From CAVRXQ01 sp963725215 (GTDB lineage Bacteria; Actinomycetota; Acidimicrobiia; Acidimicrobiales; Bog-793), in NCBI GenBank assembly GCA_963725215.1, contig CAVRXQ010000002.1, forward strand, positions 372,001 to 436,000: a DNA stretch of 64,000 bases. Direction: 5' to 3'. Every line of letters starts with the position of its first letter. Within the stretch, counting starts at the first letter, position 1. The translations under genes and the position numbers were made by a program. A model generated the notes under the pieces. That model was not told the origin of the DNA, ran no database searches, and worked only from the letters and a program-made list of their open reading frames with translations. Shown here piece after piece: positions 31,830-41,160 of the stretch.

Positions 31830-34800
31830 GTGAGCGAGGACACAACACACCGAGGCCTCTACGATCCCCGCTTCGAGCACGATTCGTGCGGCGTTGGGTT
31901 CGTGGCGGACTTGCGACGTGGCGCGACCCACGAGGTCGTCGAACTCGGGCTTACCGCTCTGGAGAATCTTGCACACCGCGGGGCCTTCGGAGCAGATCCC
32001 GATACTGGAGACGGTGCGGGAATTCTTGTCCAGATGCCGGACGCGTTCTTCCGCGCGGTGTTCGACGACGCATTACCTCCGCTCGGCTCATACGCGAGCG
32101 GCATGGCCTTCTTGCCTCGAGACGAAACTCAAGCCGAACACCGCAAAGATGACTTCACGCGCCTCGCGCGAGAAGAGGGCCTCCATGTCCACGCATGGAG
32201 AGAGGTTCCCGTCGAACTCGGAGTCGCGGGTTCAGCGGCGCGTGCGGTCGCACCGAGTTTCTGGCAAGTCGTGCTCACCGGCGATGGCGAAGGATCGTCC
32301 CGTGGGTTGTCGGGACTCCCCCTTGAGCGGTCGGCCTTCGTCCTGCGCAAGCGATTCGAACATGCGTTCTCTGACTGTTATTTCCCATCCCTCTCGATGC
32401 GGACATTCGTCTACAAAGGCATGCTCGCGACCGAGCAGTTGCGTCGCTTCTACCCCGATCTCTCGGACGCACGTCTCGCCAGCGCACTGGCGCTCGTGCA
32501 CTCGCGCTTTTCGACTAACACGTTTCCGTCGTGGCCTCTCGCACATCCGTATCGGCTAATCGCTCACAACGGTGAGATCAACACGATTCAAGGCAATCGC
32601 AACTGGATGCGCGCCCGCGAAGCGCTCCTCGAGAGCGACCTCATCCCGGGCGACCTCCGCCGGATTTTTCCGATCGCCTCCGCCGGAGCGTCCGACTCGG
32701 CGTCATTGGACGAGGTAGTCGAACTCCTTCACCTTGGCGGGCGCTCGTTGCCGCATGCGTTGTTGATGATGGTTCCCGCGGCCTGGGAAAACGACTCGGA
32801 GATGGATCCCCGCCTGAAGGCTTTCTACCGCTATCACTCGTGCTTGATGGAACCGTGGGACGGGCCCGCCGCGATCGCCTTCACCGACGGAACGCTGGTC
32901 GGGGCCGTACTCGACCGCAACGGCCTACGGCCGGCGCGCTACTGGGTGACGAGCGACGGCCTCGTCCTCCTCGCCTCCGAGGTCGGAGTGCTCGACCTGC
33001 CTCCCGATCGCATCGCGAGAAAGGGTCGTCTCTCGCCAGGGCGGATGTTCGTCGTCGACACGGCCGAGGGCACGATCCTCGAGGACGACGACATCAAAGC
33101 TCATCTCGCCGACGGGCTTCCCTACGACGTGTGGCTTTCGGACAACCTCGTCCCGATCGCGGATCTGCCACCTCGGCGCGTGCTCGTTCCTCGGCATGAG
33201 ACGCTCGTCCGCGCGCAGCGGCTTTTCGGTGTGAGCGAGGAAGACCTCCGGATGATCCTCGCGCCGATGGCCACACAGGGCGCCGAACCGACCGGATCGA
33301 TGGGATCGGACACCCCGATCGCGCCGATCTCGGACCGGCCGCGACTGCTGTTCGACTATTTCTTTCAGCTGTTCGCACAGGTGACGAATCCGCCCCTCGA
33401 CGCGATCCGCGAGGAGCTCGTCACCTCCTTGTCGACGTCGGTCGGACGTGAGCGCAACCTCCTCGAGCCCGCCCCGGAATCGGCGCGTCAGATCGCGCTC
33501 GAGTTCCCGATCATCGACACAGACGACCTTGCGAAGCTCGTCCACGTGAACGAACACGGCGAGACGCCCGGCTTCGAATCGGTGGTCATCCGCGGACTCT
33601 TCCCAGTCGATGGAGGGGCCGCGGCGCTCGAGGAGAGCCTGGAGCGGATTTGCGGCGACGTCCTCCGTGCGATCGGAAAGGGTGTGAACGTCGTCGTGCT
33701 TTCCGATCGAGAAGCAACGGCAGAACTCGCACCAATTCCGTCACTGCTGCTCGTGTCCGCTGTCCATCACCATCTCGTGAAGGAAAAGGCGCGCAGCCGC
33801 ACCGGACTCGTCGCGGAGACGGGCGACGCCCGCGAGGTCCATCACATGGCGCTACTCGTGAGCTACGGCGCCGCGGCGGTCAACCCATATCTTGCGGTCG
33901 ACTCGGTGCGCGAACTCGTGCGCAACGGCGCGATCGCGCTCACCGAGGATGCGGCGGTCCACAGCCTGATCCAGGCGCTCGGTAAAGGCGTCTTGAAGGT
34001 GATGTCGAAGATGGGAATCTCGACTATCGGCTCGTACACTGGGGCGCAGATCTTCGAAGCGGTCGGCCTTGACCAAGACCTCGTCGATCGGTACTTCACG
34101 GGAACGACGAGCAAGCTCGGCGGTGTAGGCCTCGACGTCCTCGCAGACGAGGTCGCGCGCCGGCACGCGCTTGCGTTCCGGGCGCGTGATGGTGAGCTCG
34201 CGCATCGCGAGCTCGAAGTCGGCGGCGAATACCAATGGCGACGCGAGGGCGAGTACCACCTGTTCAATCCACGCACGGTGTTCAAGTTGCAACACTCCGC
34301 ACGGGCGAAGCGATACGAGATCTTCAAGGAGTACACGCGTCTCGTCGACGACCAGTCGGAGCGGCTCGCGACGCTGCGCGGGCTGCTCAAACTCCGCACC
34401 GGCGCGGACGCACCTCGGCCGCCCGTTCCGATCGACGAGGTCGAGCCGGTGGAGTCGCTCGTGCAGCGCTTCGCGACCGGGGCGATGTCTTACGGCTCGA
34501 TCTCGGCGGAGGCGCACGAAACGCTCGCCGTGGCGATGAATCGCCTCGGCGGGCGTTCGAACTCCGGAGAAGGCGGCGAAGATCCAGCTCGCTACGTCGC
34601 CGATCCGAACGGCGACTCGCGACGGAGCGCAATCAAGCAGGTCGCTTCGGCGCGCTTCGGAGTAACGAGCGAGTACCTCGTCAACGCGACCGATCTACAG
34701 ATCAAGATGGCTCAAGGCGCGAAGCCGGGCGAGGGGGGGCAGCTGCCAGGAGCGAAGGTCTACCCATGGATCGCGAAGACCCGCCACTCGACGCCCGGGG

Positions 34801-36389
34801 TCGGGCTGATCTCTCCCCCGCCGCACCACGACATCTACTCGATCGAAGATCTCGCGCAACTCATCCACGATCTCAAGTCGGCAAACGACCGCGCGCGTAT
34901 CCATGTGAAGCTCGTCGCCGAGGTCGGAGTCGGCACCGTCGCCGCGGGGGTCGCCAAAGCACACGCCGACGTCGTTTTGATCTCTGGCGGTGACGGCGGT
35001 ACCGGAGCCGCACCGCTCACCTCGATCAAGCACGCCGGCGCACCATGGGAACTCGGGCTCGCCGAAACCCAACAGACGCTGATCCGCAACGCGCTCCGCG
35101 ACCGGATCGTCGTCCAAGTCGACGGTCAGATGAAAACGGGACGCGACGTCGTCGTCGCCACGCTCTTGGGTGCGGAGGAGTTCGGATTCGCGACGGCGCC
35201 GCTCGTCGTTTCGGGGTGCGTGATGATGCGCGTCTGTCACCTCGACACCTGCCCCGTGGGCATCGCCACTCAGAATCCCGAGCTGCGCCAGCGATTTAGC
35301 GGCCGGCCGGAATTCGTCGAGACGTTCTTCACCTACATCGCCGAGGAAGTGCGCGAGTATCTCGCCGCTCTTGGCTTTCGCCGGCTCGTCGACGCGGTCG
35401 GTCATGTCGAGTGCCTCGACACCGAGAAGGCCGTACGGCATTGGAAGGCGAAGGGACTCGATCTCGCGCCGTTGCTCGCCCGCGTCAATCCCGACCACGG
35501 CACGACCGATCTCCACCAGACAAAGCCCCAAGACCACGGTCTCGAGAGATCGATCGACCATACGCTGATCGAGCTCGCCAAGCCAGCTCTCACCCGCGGC
35601 GAGAACGTGACGATCGGCCTCAGGGTGCGCAACATCGATCGATCCGTCGGCACGATGCTCGGTGCCGAAGTGACGAGGCGGCACGGCGCACACGGTTTGG
35701 CTCGCGACACCATCGCGATCAATCTCGAAGGATCGGGCGGACAGAGCCTCGGCGCCTTCGTGCCAGCCGGAGTCACGATCGTGCTCACCGGAGACACGAA
35801 CGACTATCTGGCGAAAGGGCTGAGCGGTGGTGTAGTCGTCGTCCGCCCGCCAGAGACGGCGGGGTTCGTCGCCAACGAGAACGTCATCGCCGGCAACGTC
35901 TGTGGGTACGGGGCGACGGGCGGCGAACTGTACGTCTCAGGTCTCGTCGGCGAGCGGTTCTGCGTGCGCAACTCGGGAGCGACCGCAGTCGTCGAAGGAG
36001 TCGGCGACCACGGATGCGAGTACATGACCGGCGGCACGGTTGTCGTGCTCGGAACGATCGGTCGCAACTTCGGTGCTGGGATGTCGGGAGGACTCGCTTT
36101 TGTCTTCGACCCGGATGATCGCCTTGGTGACCGAATCAACCGGGAGATGGTGGATGTCGAGCCGATCGATGCCGATGATCGCAACTTTCTCGCCGAAGCG
36201 ATCGAGCGCCACCGATGTCTCACGAATTCCGCCGTCGCAGCGAGCGTCCTCGGCGACGCGCCATCGATCTTCGAATGCTTCAAGAAGGTCGTACCTCGGG
36301 ACTACCGCCGGGTTCTCGAGGTCACTAAAGAAGCGATCGCGCGGGGTGAGTCGGTAGACGAGGCGGTCATGGCGGTGGCACATGGTTGA
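31830..36389 (+). CDS. gltB: Glutamate synthase (NADPH) large subunit
   Basis: A 1519-residue alpha subunit. The amidotransferase nucleophile is the Cys in FEHDSCGVGF, preceded by a 19-residue propeptide. The FMN barrel shows GEGGEDPARY, GAKPGEGGQLPG and SGGDGGTGAAPLTS; the [3Fe-4S] cysteines lie in CVMMRVCHLDTCPVGIATQ; and the C-terminal beta-helix has GNVCGYGATGGELY and EYMTGGTVVVLG. With GltD it turns glutamine and 2-oxoglutarate into two glutamates. GTG start at 31830. It overlaps gltD by eight bases. Confidence 0.96.
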   Translation: MSEDTTHRGLYDPRFEHDSCGVGFVADLRRGATHEVVELGLTALENLAHRGAFGADPDTGDGAGILVQMPDAFFRAVFDDALPPLGSYASGMAFLPRDETQAEHRKDDFTRLAREEGLHVHAWREVPVELGVAGSAARAVAPSFWQVVLTGDGEGSSRGLSGLPLERSAFVLRKRFEHAFSDCYFPSLSMRTFVYKGMLATEQLRRFYPDLSDARLASALALVHSRFSTNTFPSWPLAHPYRLIAHNGEINTIQGNRNWMRAREALLESDLIPGDLRRIFPIASAGASDSASLDEVVELLHLGGRSLPHALLMMVPAAWENDSEMDPRLKAFYRYHSCLMEPWDGPAAIAFTDGTLVGAVLDRNGLRPARYWVTSDGLVLLASEVGVLDLPPDRIARKGRLSPGRMFVVDTAEGTILEDDDIKAHLADGLPYDVWLSDNLVPIADLPPRRVLVPRHETLVRAQRLFGVSEEDLRMILAPMATQGAEPTGSMGSDTPIAPISDRPRLLFDYFFQLFAQVTNPPLDAIREELVTSLSTSVGRERNLLEPAPESARQIALEFPIIDTDDLAKLVHVNEHGETPGFESVVIRGLFPVDGGAAALEESLERICGDVLRAIGKGVNVVVLSDREATAELAPIPSLLLVSAVHHHLVKEKARSRTGLVAETGDAREVHHMALLVSYGAAAVNPYLAVDSVRELVRNGAIALTEDAAVHSLIQALGKGVLKVMSKMGISTIGSYTGAQIFEAVGLDQDLVDRYFTGTTSKLGGVGLDVLADEVARRHALAFRARDGELAHRELEVGGEYQWRREGEYHLFNPRTVFKLQHSARAKRYEIFKEYTRLVDDQSERLATLRGLLKLRTGADAPRPPVPIDEVEPVESLVQRFATGAMSYGSISAEAHETLAVAMNRLGGRSNSGEGGEDPARYVADPNGDSRRSAIKQVASARFGVTSEYLVNATDLQIKMAQGAKPGEGGQLPGAKVYPWIAKTRHSTPGVGLISPPPHHDIYSIEDLAQLIHDLKSANDRARIHVKLVAEVGVGTVAAGVAKAHADVVLISGGDGGTGAAPLTSIKHAGAPWELGLAETQQTLIRNALRDRIVVQVDGQMKTGRDVVVATLLGAEEFGFATAPLVVSGCVMMRVCHLDTCPVGIATQNPELRQRFSGRPEFVETFFTYIAEEVREYLAALGFRRLVDAVGHVECLDTEKAVRHWKAKGLDLAPLLARVNPDHGTTDLHQTKPQDHGLERSIDHTLIELAKPALTRGENVTIGLRVRNIDRSVGTMLGAEVTRRHGAHGLARDTIAINLEGSGGQSLGAFVPAGVTIVLTGDTNDYLAKGLSGGVVVVRPPETAGFVANENVIAGNVCGYGATGGELYVSGLVGERFCVRNSGATAVVEGVGDHGCEYMTGGTVVVLGTIGRNFGAGMSGGLAFVFDPDDRLGDRINREMVDVEPIDADDRNFLAEAIERHRCLTNSAVAASVLGDAPSIFECFKKVVPRDYRRVLEVTKEAIARGESVDEAVMAVAHG

Positions 36390-37866
36390 CCCACGGGGGT
36401 TCCTGAAGTTCGGTCGCGAGGATCCACAGCGCCGTCCCGTGGCAGAACGCATCAGGGACTGGCGCGAGGTATACCTCCCCGGTCCGACAGAAGGCGTTCG
36501 ACAGCAGGCCGCCCGATGCATGTGCTGCGGAATCCCCTTCTGTCACGAGGGCTGTCCGCTGGGAAACCTCATTCCGGAGTGGAGCGATCTCGTCGCCTCC
36601 AACGAGTGGCATCTCGCGGCTGAGCGCTTGCACGCGACGAACAATTTCCCCGAGTTCACTGGACGGCTGTGTCCCGCGCCATGCGAAGGCTCGTGCGTTC
36701 TCGGTCTTGTGGATCAGCCCATCTCGATCAAACAAGTCGAATTAGCAATCGCGGAATTTGCGCTCGCCAACCTGGAGCCGCACGCGGTCGCCCCTCGAAC
36801 CGGCCGACGGGTCGCTGTGGTCGGCTCGGGGCCCGCGGGCCTCGCCGCAGCTCAGCAGCTCACCCGCGCCGGCCACGCCGTGACGGTCTTCGAACGGAGC
36901 GAGCGCGTCGGAGGTCTTATCCGGTACGGCGTCCCCGAGTTCAAGCTCGAAAAACAGGTCATCGACCGGCGCGTCGCGCAGATGATGGCCGAGGGCACGC
37001 GCTTCGAGACCCGAGTCTCAGTCGGATACTCATCTCACCGGCAGAATCCCGACTCTCCCCTCGGCCCGGTCATTCGTACGTCCCAAATCGTCGATGAGTT
37101 CGACGCGCTCGTCCTCGCGATCGGCGCGGCACGACCGCGGAACCTCGACATTCCGGGACGGCATCTCTCGGGGATCCATTTCGCGATGGATTACTTGAAG
37201 GGCGCCAATCTCGTCTGTGAAGGCGCGATCGATCGTGCGCCGATCGACGCCGCCGGCAGGCGGGTCGTCATCCTGGGCGGAGGTGACACCGGAGCGGACT
37301 GCCTCGGAACAGTGCACCGCCAAGGCGCAACTTCGGTCGCCCAGCTCGAAATCCTTCCCGAGCCGCCACCCGCGCGAGGAGCGGACAACCCTTGGCCCAC
37401 GTGGCCCCGCATCTTGCGCAGCTCCGCGGCGCACGAGGAAGGCGGCGATCGCCTGTATTCCGTGGCGACCTCGTCATTCGTCGACGGCGGCAACGGATCC
37501 GTCGCAGCGATCTCGGTCGAGTCGGTCCGCTTCCACAACGGAGACTTCAAGGCGATCCCGAATTCGCGCGTCGAGTTCGAGACCGACCTCGTACTGCTGG
37601 CGCTCGGGTTCCTCGGACCCGAACTCGGCGGAGCGGTTGGTGAACTGGAACTCGCAGTCGACGTCAGGCAGAACGTCGCGGTCGGGCCCGACTACATGAC
37701 GAGCCGCGGGGGTGTGTTCGCGTGCGGAGACATGACTAGGGGCCAGAGCCTCGTCGTCTGGGCGATCGCAGAAGGGCGGTCGGCCGCGGCCGCGGTCGAC
37801 CGGTACCTCATGGGCTCGACCCGGCTCCACGCGCCGTTGCGACCTGGGGCGACGGCGATTAGCTGA
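36382..37866 (+). CDS. gltD: Glutamate synthase (NADPH) small subunit
   Basis: A 494-residue beta subunit. Two N-terminal [4Fe-4S] sites use CMCCGIPFCHEGCPLGNLIPEW and CPAPCEGSCV. The FAD fold follows (VAVVGSGPAGLAAAQQL) and then the NADPH fold (VVILGGGDTGADCLGT), ending with GVFACGDMTRGQSLVVWAI. It passes electrons from NADPH to GltB. Translation is coupled to gltB by overlap. Length and motifs are complete. Confidence 0.95.
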   Translation: MVDPRGFLKFGREDPQRRPVAERIRDWREVYLPGPTEGVRQQAARCMCCGIPFCHEGCPLGNLIPEWSDLVASNEWHLAAERLHATNNFPEFTGRLCPAPCEGSCVLGLVDQPISIKQVELAIAEFALANLEPHAVAPRTGRRVAVVGSGPAGLAAAQQLTRAGHAVTVFERSERVGGLIRYGVPEFKLEKQVIDRRVAQMMAEGTRFETRVSVGYSSHRQNPDSPLGPVIRTSQIVDEFDALVLAIGAARPRNLDIPGRHLSGIHFAMDYLKGANLVCEGAIDRAPIDAAGRRVVILGGGDTGADCLGTVHRQGATSVAQLEILPEPPPARGADNPWPTWPRILRSSAAHEEGGDRLYSVATSSFVDGGNGSVAAISVESVRFHNGDFKAIPNSRVEFETDLVLLALGFLGPELGGAVGELELAVDVRQNVAVGPDYMTSRGGVFACGDMTRGQSLVVWAIAEGRSAAAAVDRYLMGSTRLHAPLRPGATAIS

Positions 37867-38664
37867 TTACTTGGACGACGCCGACAGCCGACGCGACTCA
37901 GCCGAATGCGCCAAGCGGTAACCGCGTCAGTTCCTGCGAGTCGTCGGGCAGATCCTCGGGATCAAGTGCAACGGCTTGCCGCCGATTCCTTGTGTCCAAT
38001 CAATTGGCACGACTGAACTCAAGTGGACGGATGGTGCTGACAAAGAGACACAAATACCGTCTCTGTGCTGGAAATATGTTGTGTCGGAGGGGGGATTTTC
38101 CCACCTGCGACACGCGCTGTTACCTGGGATCTCGGCCCCTGATCAGTCGTCCGCCGACCTTCAGGTTATGAGGGTGTGTACGGCCGTTCGCTGAGTGTTT
38201 GCCCATCCGCCTACGTACCACCGATTCGGGGCTTGAGCAGCGCTTTTCTTCGAAACTGGCCGGCGAACTGGTTCTCGGTGAAAACACGAGTTAGGGCAAA
38301 AGTAGAGAAAAAGTAGGGATGGGACTTTTGCGGGTGTAATGGAGCATCGCGCCTGCTCGTGACTGTTCCAGACCTTCGGGTTACGTAAGGTCGCCCGTTG
38401 GTGGCGCGACGGGGACGGTAGGGATGCGGTAGGGACGGCGATCGGCCTTCGGGTTCGGTCTTCGGGTTTCGTGAGGGTCGCAACTGCTTCTGGAGCATCG
38501 GACTGCCGGTGTCCGTTGGACACCTCCACTTTTTCCGGGGCGGTTCACTCATCTGCAAGCGAGAACACGAGCTTGGGCGGCATCGAAGCGAGCGTCAGAA
38601 GTTCGACGTATGGCAGAGCAACCGGGCATCCCCACCAACGACGTAGCGGACATTGCCACGATCG
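37867..38664. other. Gene-free boundary region before the defence island
   Basis: About 800 bases with no gene I can support. Part (38265-38330) is AT-richer than the surroundings. Two imperfect copies of a short repeat occur, TTCGGGTTACGTAAGGTCGC near 38374 and TTCGGGTTTCGTGAGGGTCGC near 38464. This marks the switch from conserved biosynthetic genes to accessory genes. I found no tRNA or clear attachment site here. Confidence 0.5.
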
Positions 38665-39213
38665 TCACATGCGGAAGTAGTCGGCTCCGGGATTGATCGG
38701 ATGCACACTACGAAGGTGTCGGCCCGCACTTGTGATTGACGAGACGATGCCCGACGCGTCAGACGCCGAAACATAGCCCGCGGCCACGGCGTCCCGGAGA
38801 ATGTGCACCGTGTCGATCACTCGACCAACGCTGAGGCGCCGCTCGGCGAAGTCGTACGCGGCGTTGTCGTCCGTCGCGACCAAGCCGCCGAGCTTTTCCG
38901 CAAAGTAAATACATTGCGCCTCGCCGGCGTGCCTGATCGGGGGCCGGCGACCGTCGTTGAGTCCGATCCAGATTCGCACGATGCGCTGTTGATCCGCGAT
39001 CGTGGGCAACACAGAGCTTCCGAGCCAGTGGCAGGTCAATATGGCGAGGCACCCGGGCCATCCGGCGGCGTCACCGCGCCTGATCTCCGCCTCTACTTCT
39101 TCGGTCCAACGCGGCGCGTCCCGCCAGCCATGCACTTGTTCCAGGATTCCGAGGCGACCGCAGACCGCGAAATGGCACAGAGTGACCGCGTCGAACAGCA
39201 CAGGGCGAGACAC
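38665..39213 (-). CDS. PIN-domain-like protein
   Basis: A 182-residue product with the PIN pattern: first acidic residue in PVLFDAVTLCHF, Glu in the RHAGEAQCIYFAEKLGGLVATDDNAAYDFA segment with two Asp, and a last Asp in VGRVIDTVHILRDAV. This is the COG2405/DUF3368-like type of nuclease toxin or nucleic-acid-binding protein. It starts nine bases after the XRE-ImmA gene with a TAAGGAC ribosome site, so the two form one unit; the pairing of XRE-ImmA with PIN resembles a toxin-regulator module. Confidence 0.65.
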   Translation of the reverse strand: MSRPVLFDAVTLCHFAVCGRLGILEQVHGWRDAPRWTEEVEAEIRRGDAAGWPGCLAILTCHWLGSSVLPTIADQQRIVRIWIGLNDGRRPPIRHAGEAQCIYFAEKLGGLVATDDNAAYDFAERRLSVGRVIDTVHILRDAVAAGYVSASDASGIVSSITSAGRHLRSVHPINPGADYFRM

Positions 39214-39222
39214 GCAACGTCC

Positions 39223-40422
39223 TTACACCGGACTACCGCTAAACCGTTCTACGTCGGTCGTCGCTTGATCCGCCCGCTCTTCGTAATCCTCTTCGAGGAC
39301 TTCGGTGGCATCTTTTTCCATGATCGCCATGCGTACCAATAGGTCGTCCGGATCGACGCCCAGAAGACCTGCGAGCGGCCGGACGCTCAGCACTCCCTGG
39401 CGGTAGCCGGCGAACGCACGGACAGTGAGCCACTCAGGGGGGCGCTGCTCGGGTCGAGTGCCCAACCGGCCAAGCAACGTTCGTGCCTTCTCGTCATCCC
39501 CGATCGCCGCGAGCACTCCGCGCCACCCAAGGGCCCGCATTTGATCCCGCCCACGCACGTTGATCAAACCGAGATTATGCAGTCGGTATACGAGCGACTC
39601 GAAACTGACGCCGAACTTGTCGACCATTCGTGCCAGCGAGTGGGCCGTTCTACCCGATCGTTCGATTTCGGAACGGATCTCTTCCTCTGGCATCAGAAAG
39701 CTGGCGGCGAAAGCGTTGGCAAAACGCTCGCGATCGGTGTGAGCGGTGAGGTCGATATCGAGAGTCAACACCTCGCCCTGCCCCGACAAGACGTGCGCCA
39801 ACTCGTGAGCGAGCGTGAACAGCGATCGAGTCGTTGGCTGCGCCGCGTTGACAAAGATCAACGGGAACGATCGATCAGTGATTGACGCGCCGGCGAGATG
39901 GTCGCTCGAATGCTCCTCGACGAGCACGTCCACACGGAATCTCTCTTCGATGGCCGCCACAAGAGCCGAGAACCGATCTTCCCCCTCTGCCGCCACCTTC
40001 AGTTGATGATTCGTCCAAGCGGCCAATTCGGTAGCGGAAGCCATCCATTCCGATTCGTCCACTTCCGGTACGTCGTCCAGTTGTGGTTGAGCGGGGATTC
40101 CTTCCTCCGACAACAACTGATGCAACTCCGTCAGAGCGGTCAGACGATCGAAGGCAGGGCTTTCGACGATCGCTCCCAATTCGGCGCGGGGCGCAACCGG
40201 GAGCCGAGCCAACAAGGAATCTTCATCAAGGATCGCGAGCGGCGAGACGTTGAGAGCGTCGGCGATCAGTGCAAGCTCTTCGGTTTTGAGCGCTCGCTTA
40301 CCCCGCTCAATGTTCGACATCGCGTCGGGGTCGAGCCCAACGCGAGCGGCGAGTTCCTGAGACTGCAGACCAGCCCGTTCACGGAGCACGCGCACCCACG
40401 CGCCGACAGCGGCGGCGTCCAC
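39223..40422 (-). CDS. XRE-family HTH protein with ImmA/IrrE metallopeptidase domain
   Basis: A product of about 400 residues. Residues 8-62 are a lambda-type helix-turn-helix (VRVLRERAGLQSQELAARVGLDPDAMSNIERGKR). The zinc-protease core follows, with FTLAHELAHVLSG near 206 (HExxH) and the downstream ERFANAFAASFLMP holding the third ligand. Such proteins cleave repressors or act as antitoxins. The frame is open to 40479; I prefer GTG 40422 because the HTH begins right there and the region beyond holds repeated operator-like sequence. It is divergent from the ubiquitin-like operon and may regulate it. Confidence 0.82.
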   Translation of the reverse strand: MDAAAVGAWVRVLRERAGLQSQELAARVGLDPDAMSNIERGKRALKTEELALIADALNVSPLAILDEDSLLARLPVAPRAELGAIVESPAFDRLTALTELHQLLSEEGIPAQPQLDDVPEVDESEWMASATELAAWTNHQLKVAAEGEDRFSALVAAIEERFRVDVLVEEHSSDHLAGASITDRSFPLIFVNAAQPTTRSLFTLAHELAHVLSGQGEVLTLDIDLTAHTDRERFANAFAASFLMPEEEIRSEIERSGRTAHSLARMVDKFGVSFESLVYRLHNLGLINVRGRDQMRALGWRGVLAAIGDDEKARTLLGRLGTRPEQRPPEWLTVRAFAGYRQGVLSVRPLAGLLGVDPDDLLVRMAIMEKDATEVLEEDYEERADQATTDVERFSGSPV

Positions 40423-40442
40423 TAAGCCGAGGTTACGCGGAG

Positions 40443-40505
40443 ATTGCGATTTTTGCAACCTCTCAATTGCGATTATCACAAGTCAATGATACCATGAAGT
40501 TGTGA
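40443..40505. promoter_or_regulatory. Repeats in the divergent promoter between XRE-ImmA and the Ubl operon
   Basis: ATTGCGATT occurs at 40443-40451 and again at 40466-40474, 23 bases apart (about two helical turns). A TCACAA/TTGTGA inverted repeat lies at 40476-40481 and 40500-40505. An XRE protein encoded next to such repeats usually binds them. The ribosome site GAAAGGAGGG of the Ubl gene is at 40521-40530. Confidence 0.5.
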
Positions 40506-40534
40506 TTTCACCAATCCTGAGAAAGGAGGGACCC

Positions 40535-40789
40535 ATGAACCAGAGCGAAACCCAGGAGGTCGAGGCACCCGAACGTCGAGACGTCAACGTCTTCATCGAC
40601 GACAAGAAATACGTCTTCGAGCAGGACGACGTCACCGGTCTACAGATCAAGCAGAAGGCCGGCATCCCCGACGACTACTCCCTGTACCTCCGAAAGCCCG
40701 GCGGAAACGAGCCCATCCGCGACGACGAGCCAGTTGAGCTGCGCGATGGAGAGCACTTCTTCTCCCGCCCGCCTTCCAACGTGTCGTGA
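40535..40789 (+). CDS. Single-copy multiubiquitin-family (Ubl) protein
   Basis: An 84-residue protein: an acidic leader, then one beta-grasp domain (RDVNVFIDDKKYVFEQDDVTG, LQIKQKAGIPDDYSLYLRKP, DDEPVELRDGEHFFSRPP). This is the Multi_ubiq domain of bacterial ubiquitin-like operons, present once. It ends RPPSNVS with no terminal Gly-Gly, so either processing is not at glycine or it is not conjugated. I use ATG 40535 after a strong AAAGGAGGG. It overlaps the E2-like gene by four bases. Confidence 0.8.
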   Translation: MNQSETQEVEAPERRDVNVFIDDKKYVFEQDDVTGLQIKQKAGIPDDYSLYLRKPGGNEPIRDDEPVELRDGEHFFSRPPSNVS

Positions 40790-41160
40790 CCGAGGAGGAG
40801 TTCGAGGCGGGTGTTGCTGCGGTTCAGCGCGAGTACGCCGAAACACGCGTGCTGAGCCGAGAAGGCACCACGCGTCCGCTTCGAGTAGCGCCCATCCCGA
40901 TCCCCACCGACTTCTGGGGAGGCGGTACGACTCGCCTCCTCGTGGTCTTCGACCTCGCAACTCACGAATCGCAGCGGCCACCCGGCTTCCTCGGCGACGA
41001 ATGGAAACTGCCCGGCGGCGGCGCCCCCGTGAACGCGCAGCCCTCCTACCAGTTCGGCGAGGCGTGGCAGACCTACTCGTGGACATTCCGGTGGCCACCG
41101 GCGCTCAGCGTCCTGCAAACCGTCGAGGCGTACCTAGGCCGGTTCGATGACCACCGTTGA
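40786..41160 (+). CDS. Prokaryotic E2-like protein (family E) without cysteine
   Basis: A 124-residue protein whose order of features (LLVVFDLATHESQRPPGFLG, then PLGGG-type LPGGGAPVN, then YSWTFRWPPALSVLQTVEAYLG) fits the Prok-E2_E family found with multiubiquitin and JAB-E1 genes. There is no cysteine anywhere in it, so it cannot form the thioester of a conventional E2. It may be a scaffold or Ubl-binding subunit. GTG start overlapping the Ubl stop; its 3' end overlaps the E1 gene by 14 bases. Confidence 0.72.
   Translation: MTEEEFEAGVAAVQREYAETRVLSREGTTRPLRVAPIPIPTDFWGGGTTRLLVVFDLATHESQRPPGFLGDEWKLPGGGAPVNAQPSYQFGEAWQTYSWTFRWPPALSVLQTVEAYLGRFDDHR

Noticed and set aside
34695..35693. A 332-codon minus-strand frame inside gltB
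   Set aside because: Antisense shadow; gltB is complete and conserved on the other strand.
37976..38194. A 72-codon frame in the boundary region after gltD
   Set aside because: No ribosome site, no recognisable domain, and composition not clearly coding.
38370..38485. Short repeats that might be a CRISPR array
   Set aside because: Only two imperfect copies about 90 bases apart, with no regular spacers and no cas genes in the window.
40441..40505. Possible CRISPR-like or tandem repeat array
   Set aside because: Two copies only, in a divergent promoter; better explained as operator sites.
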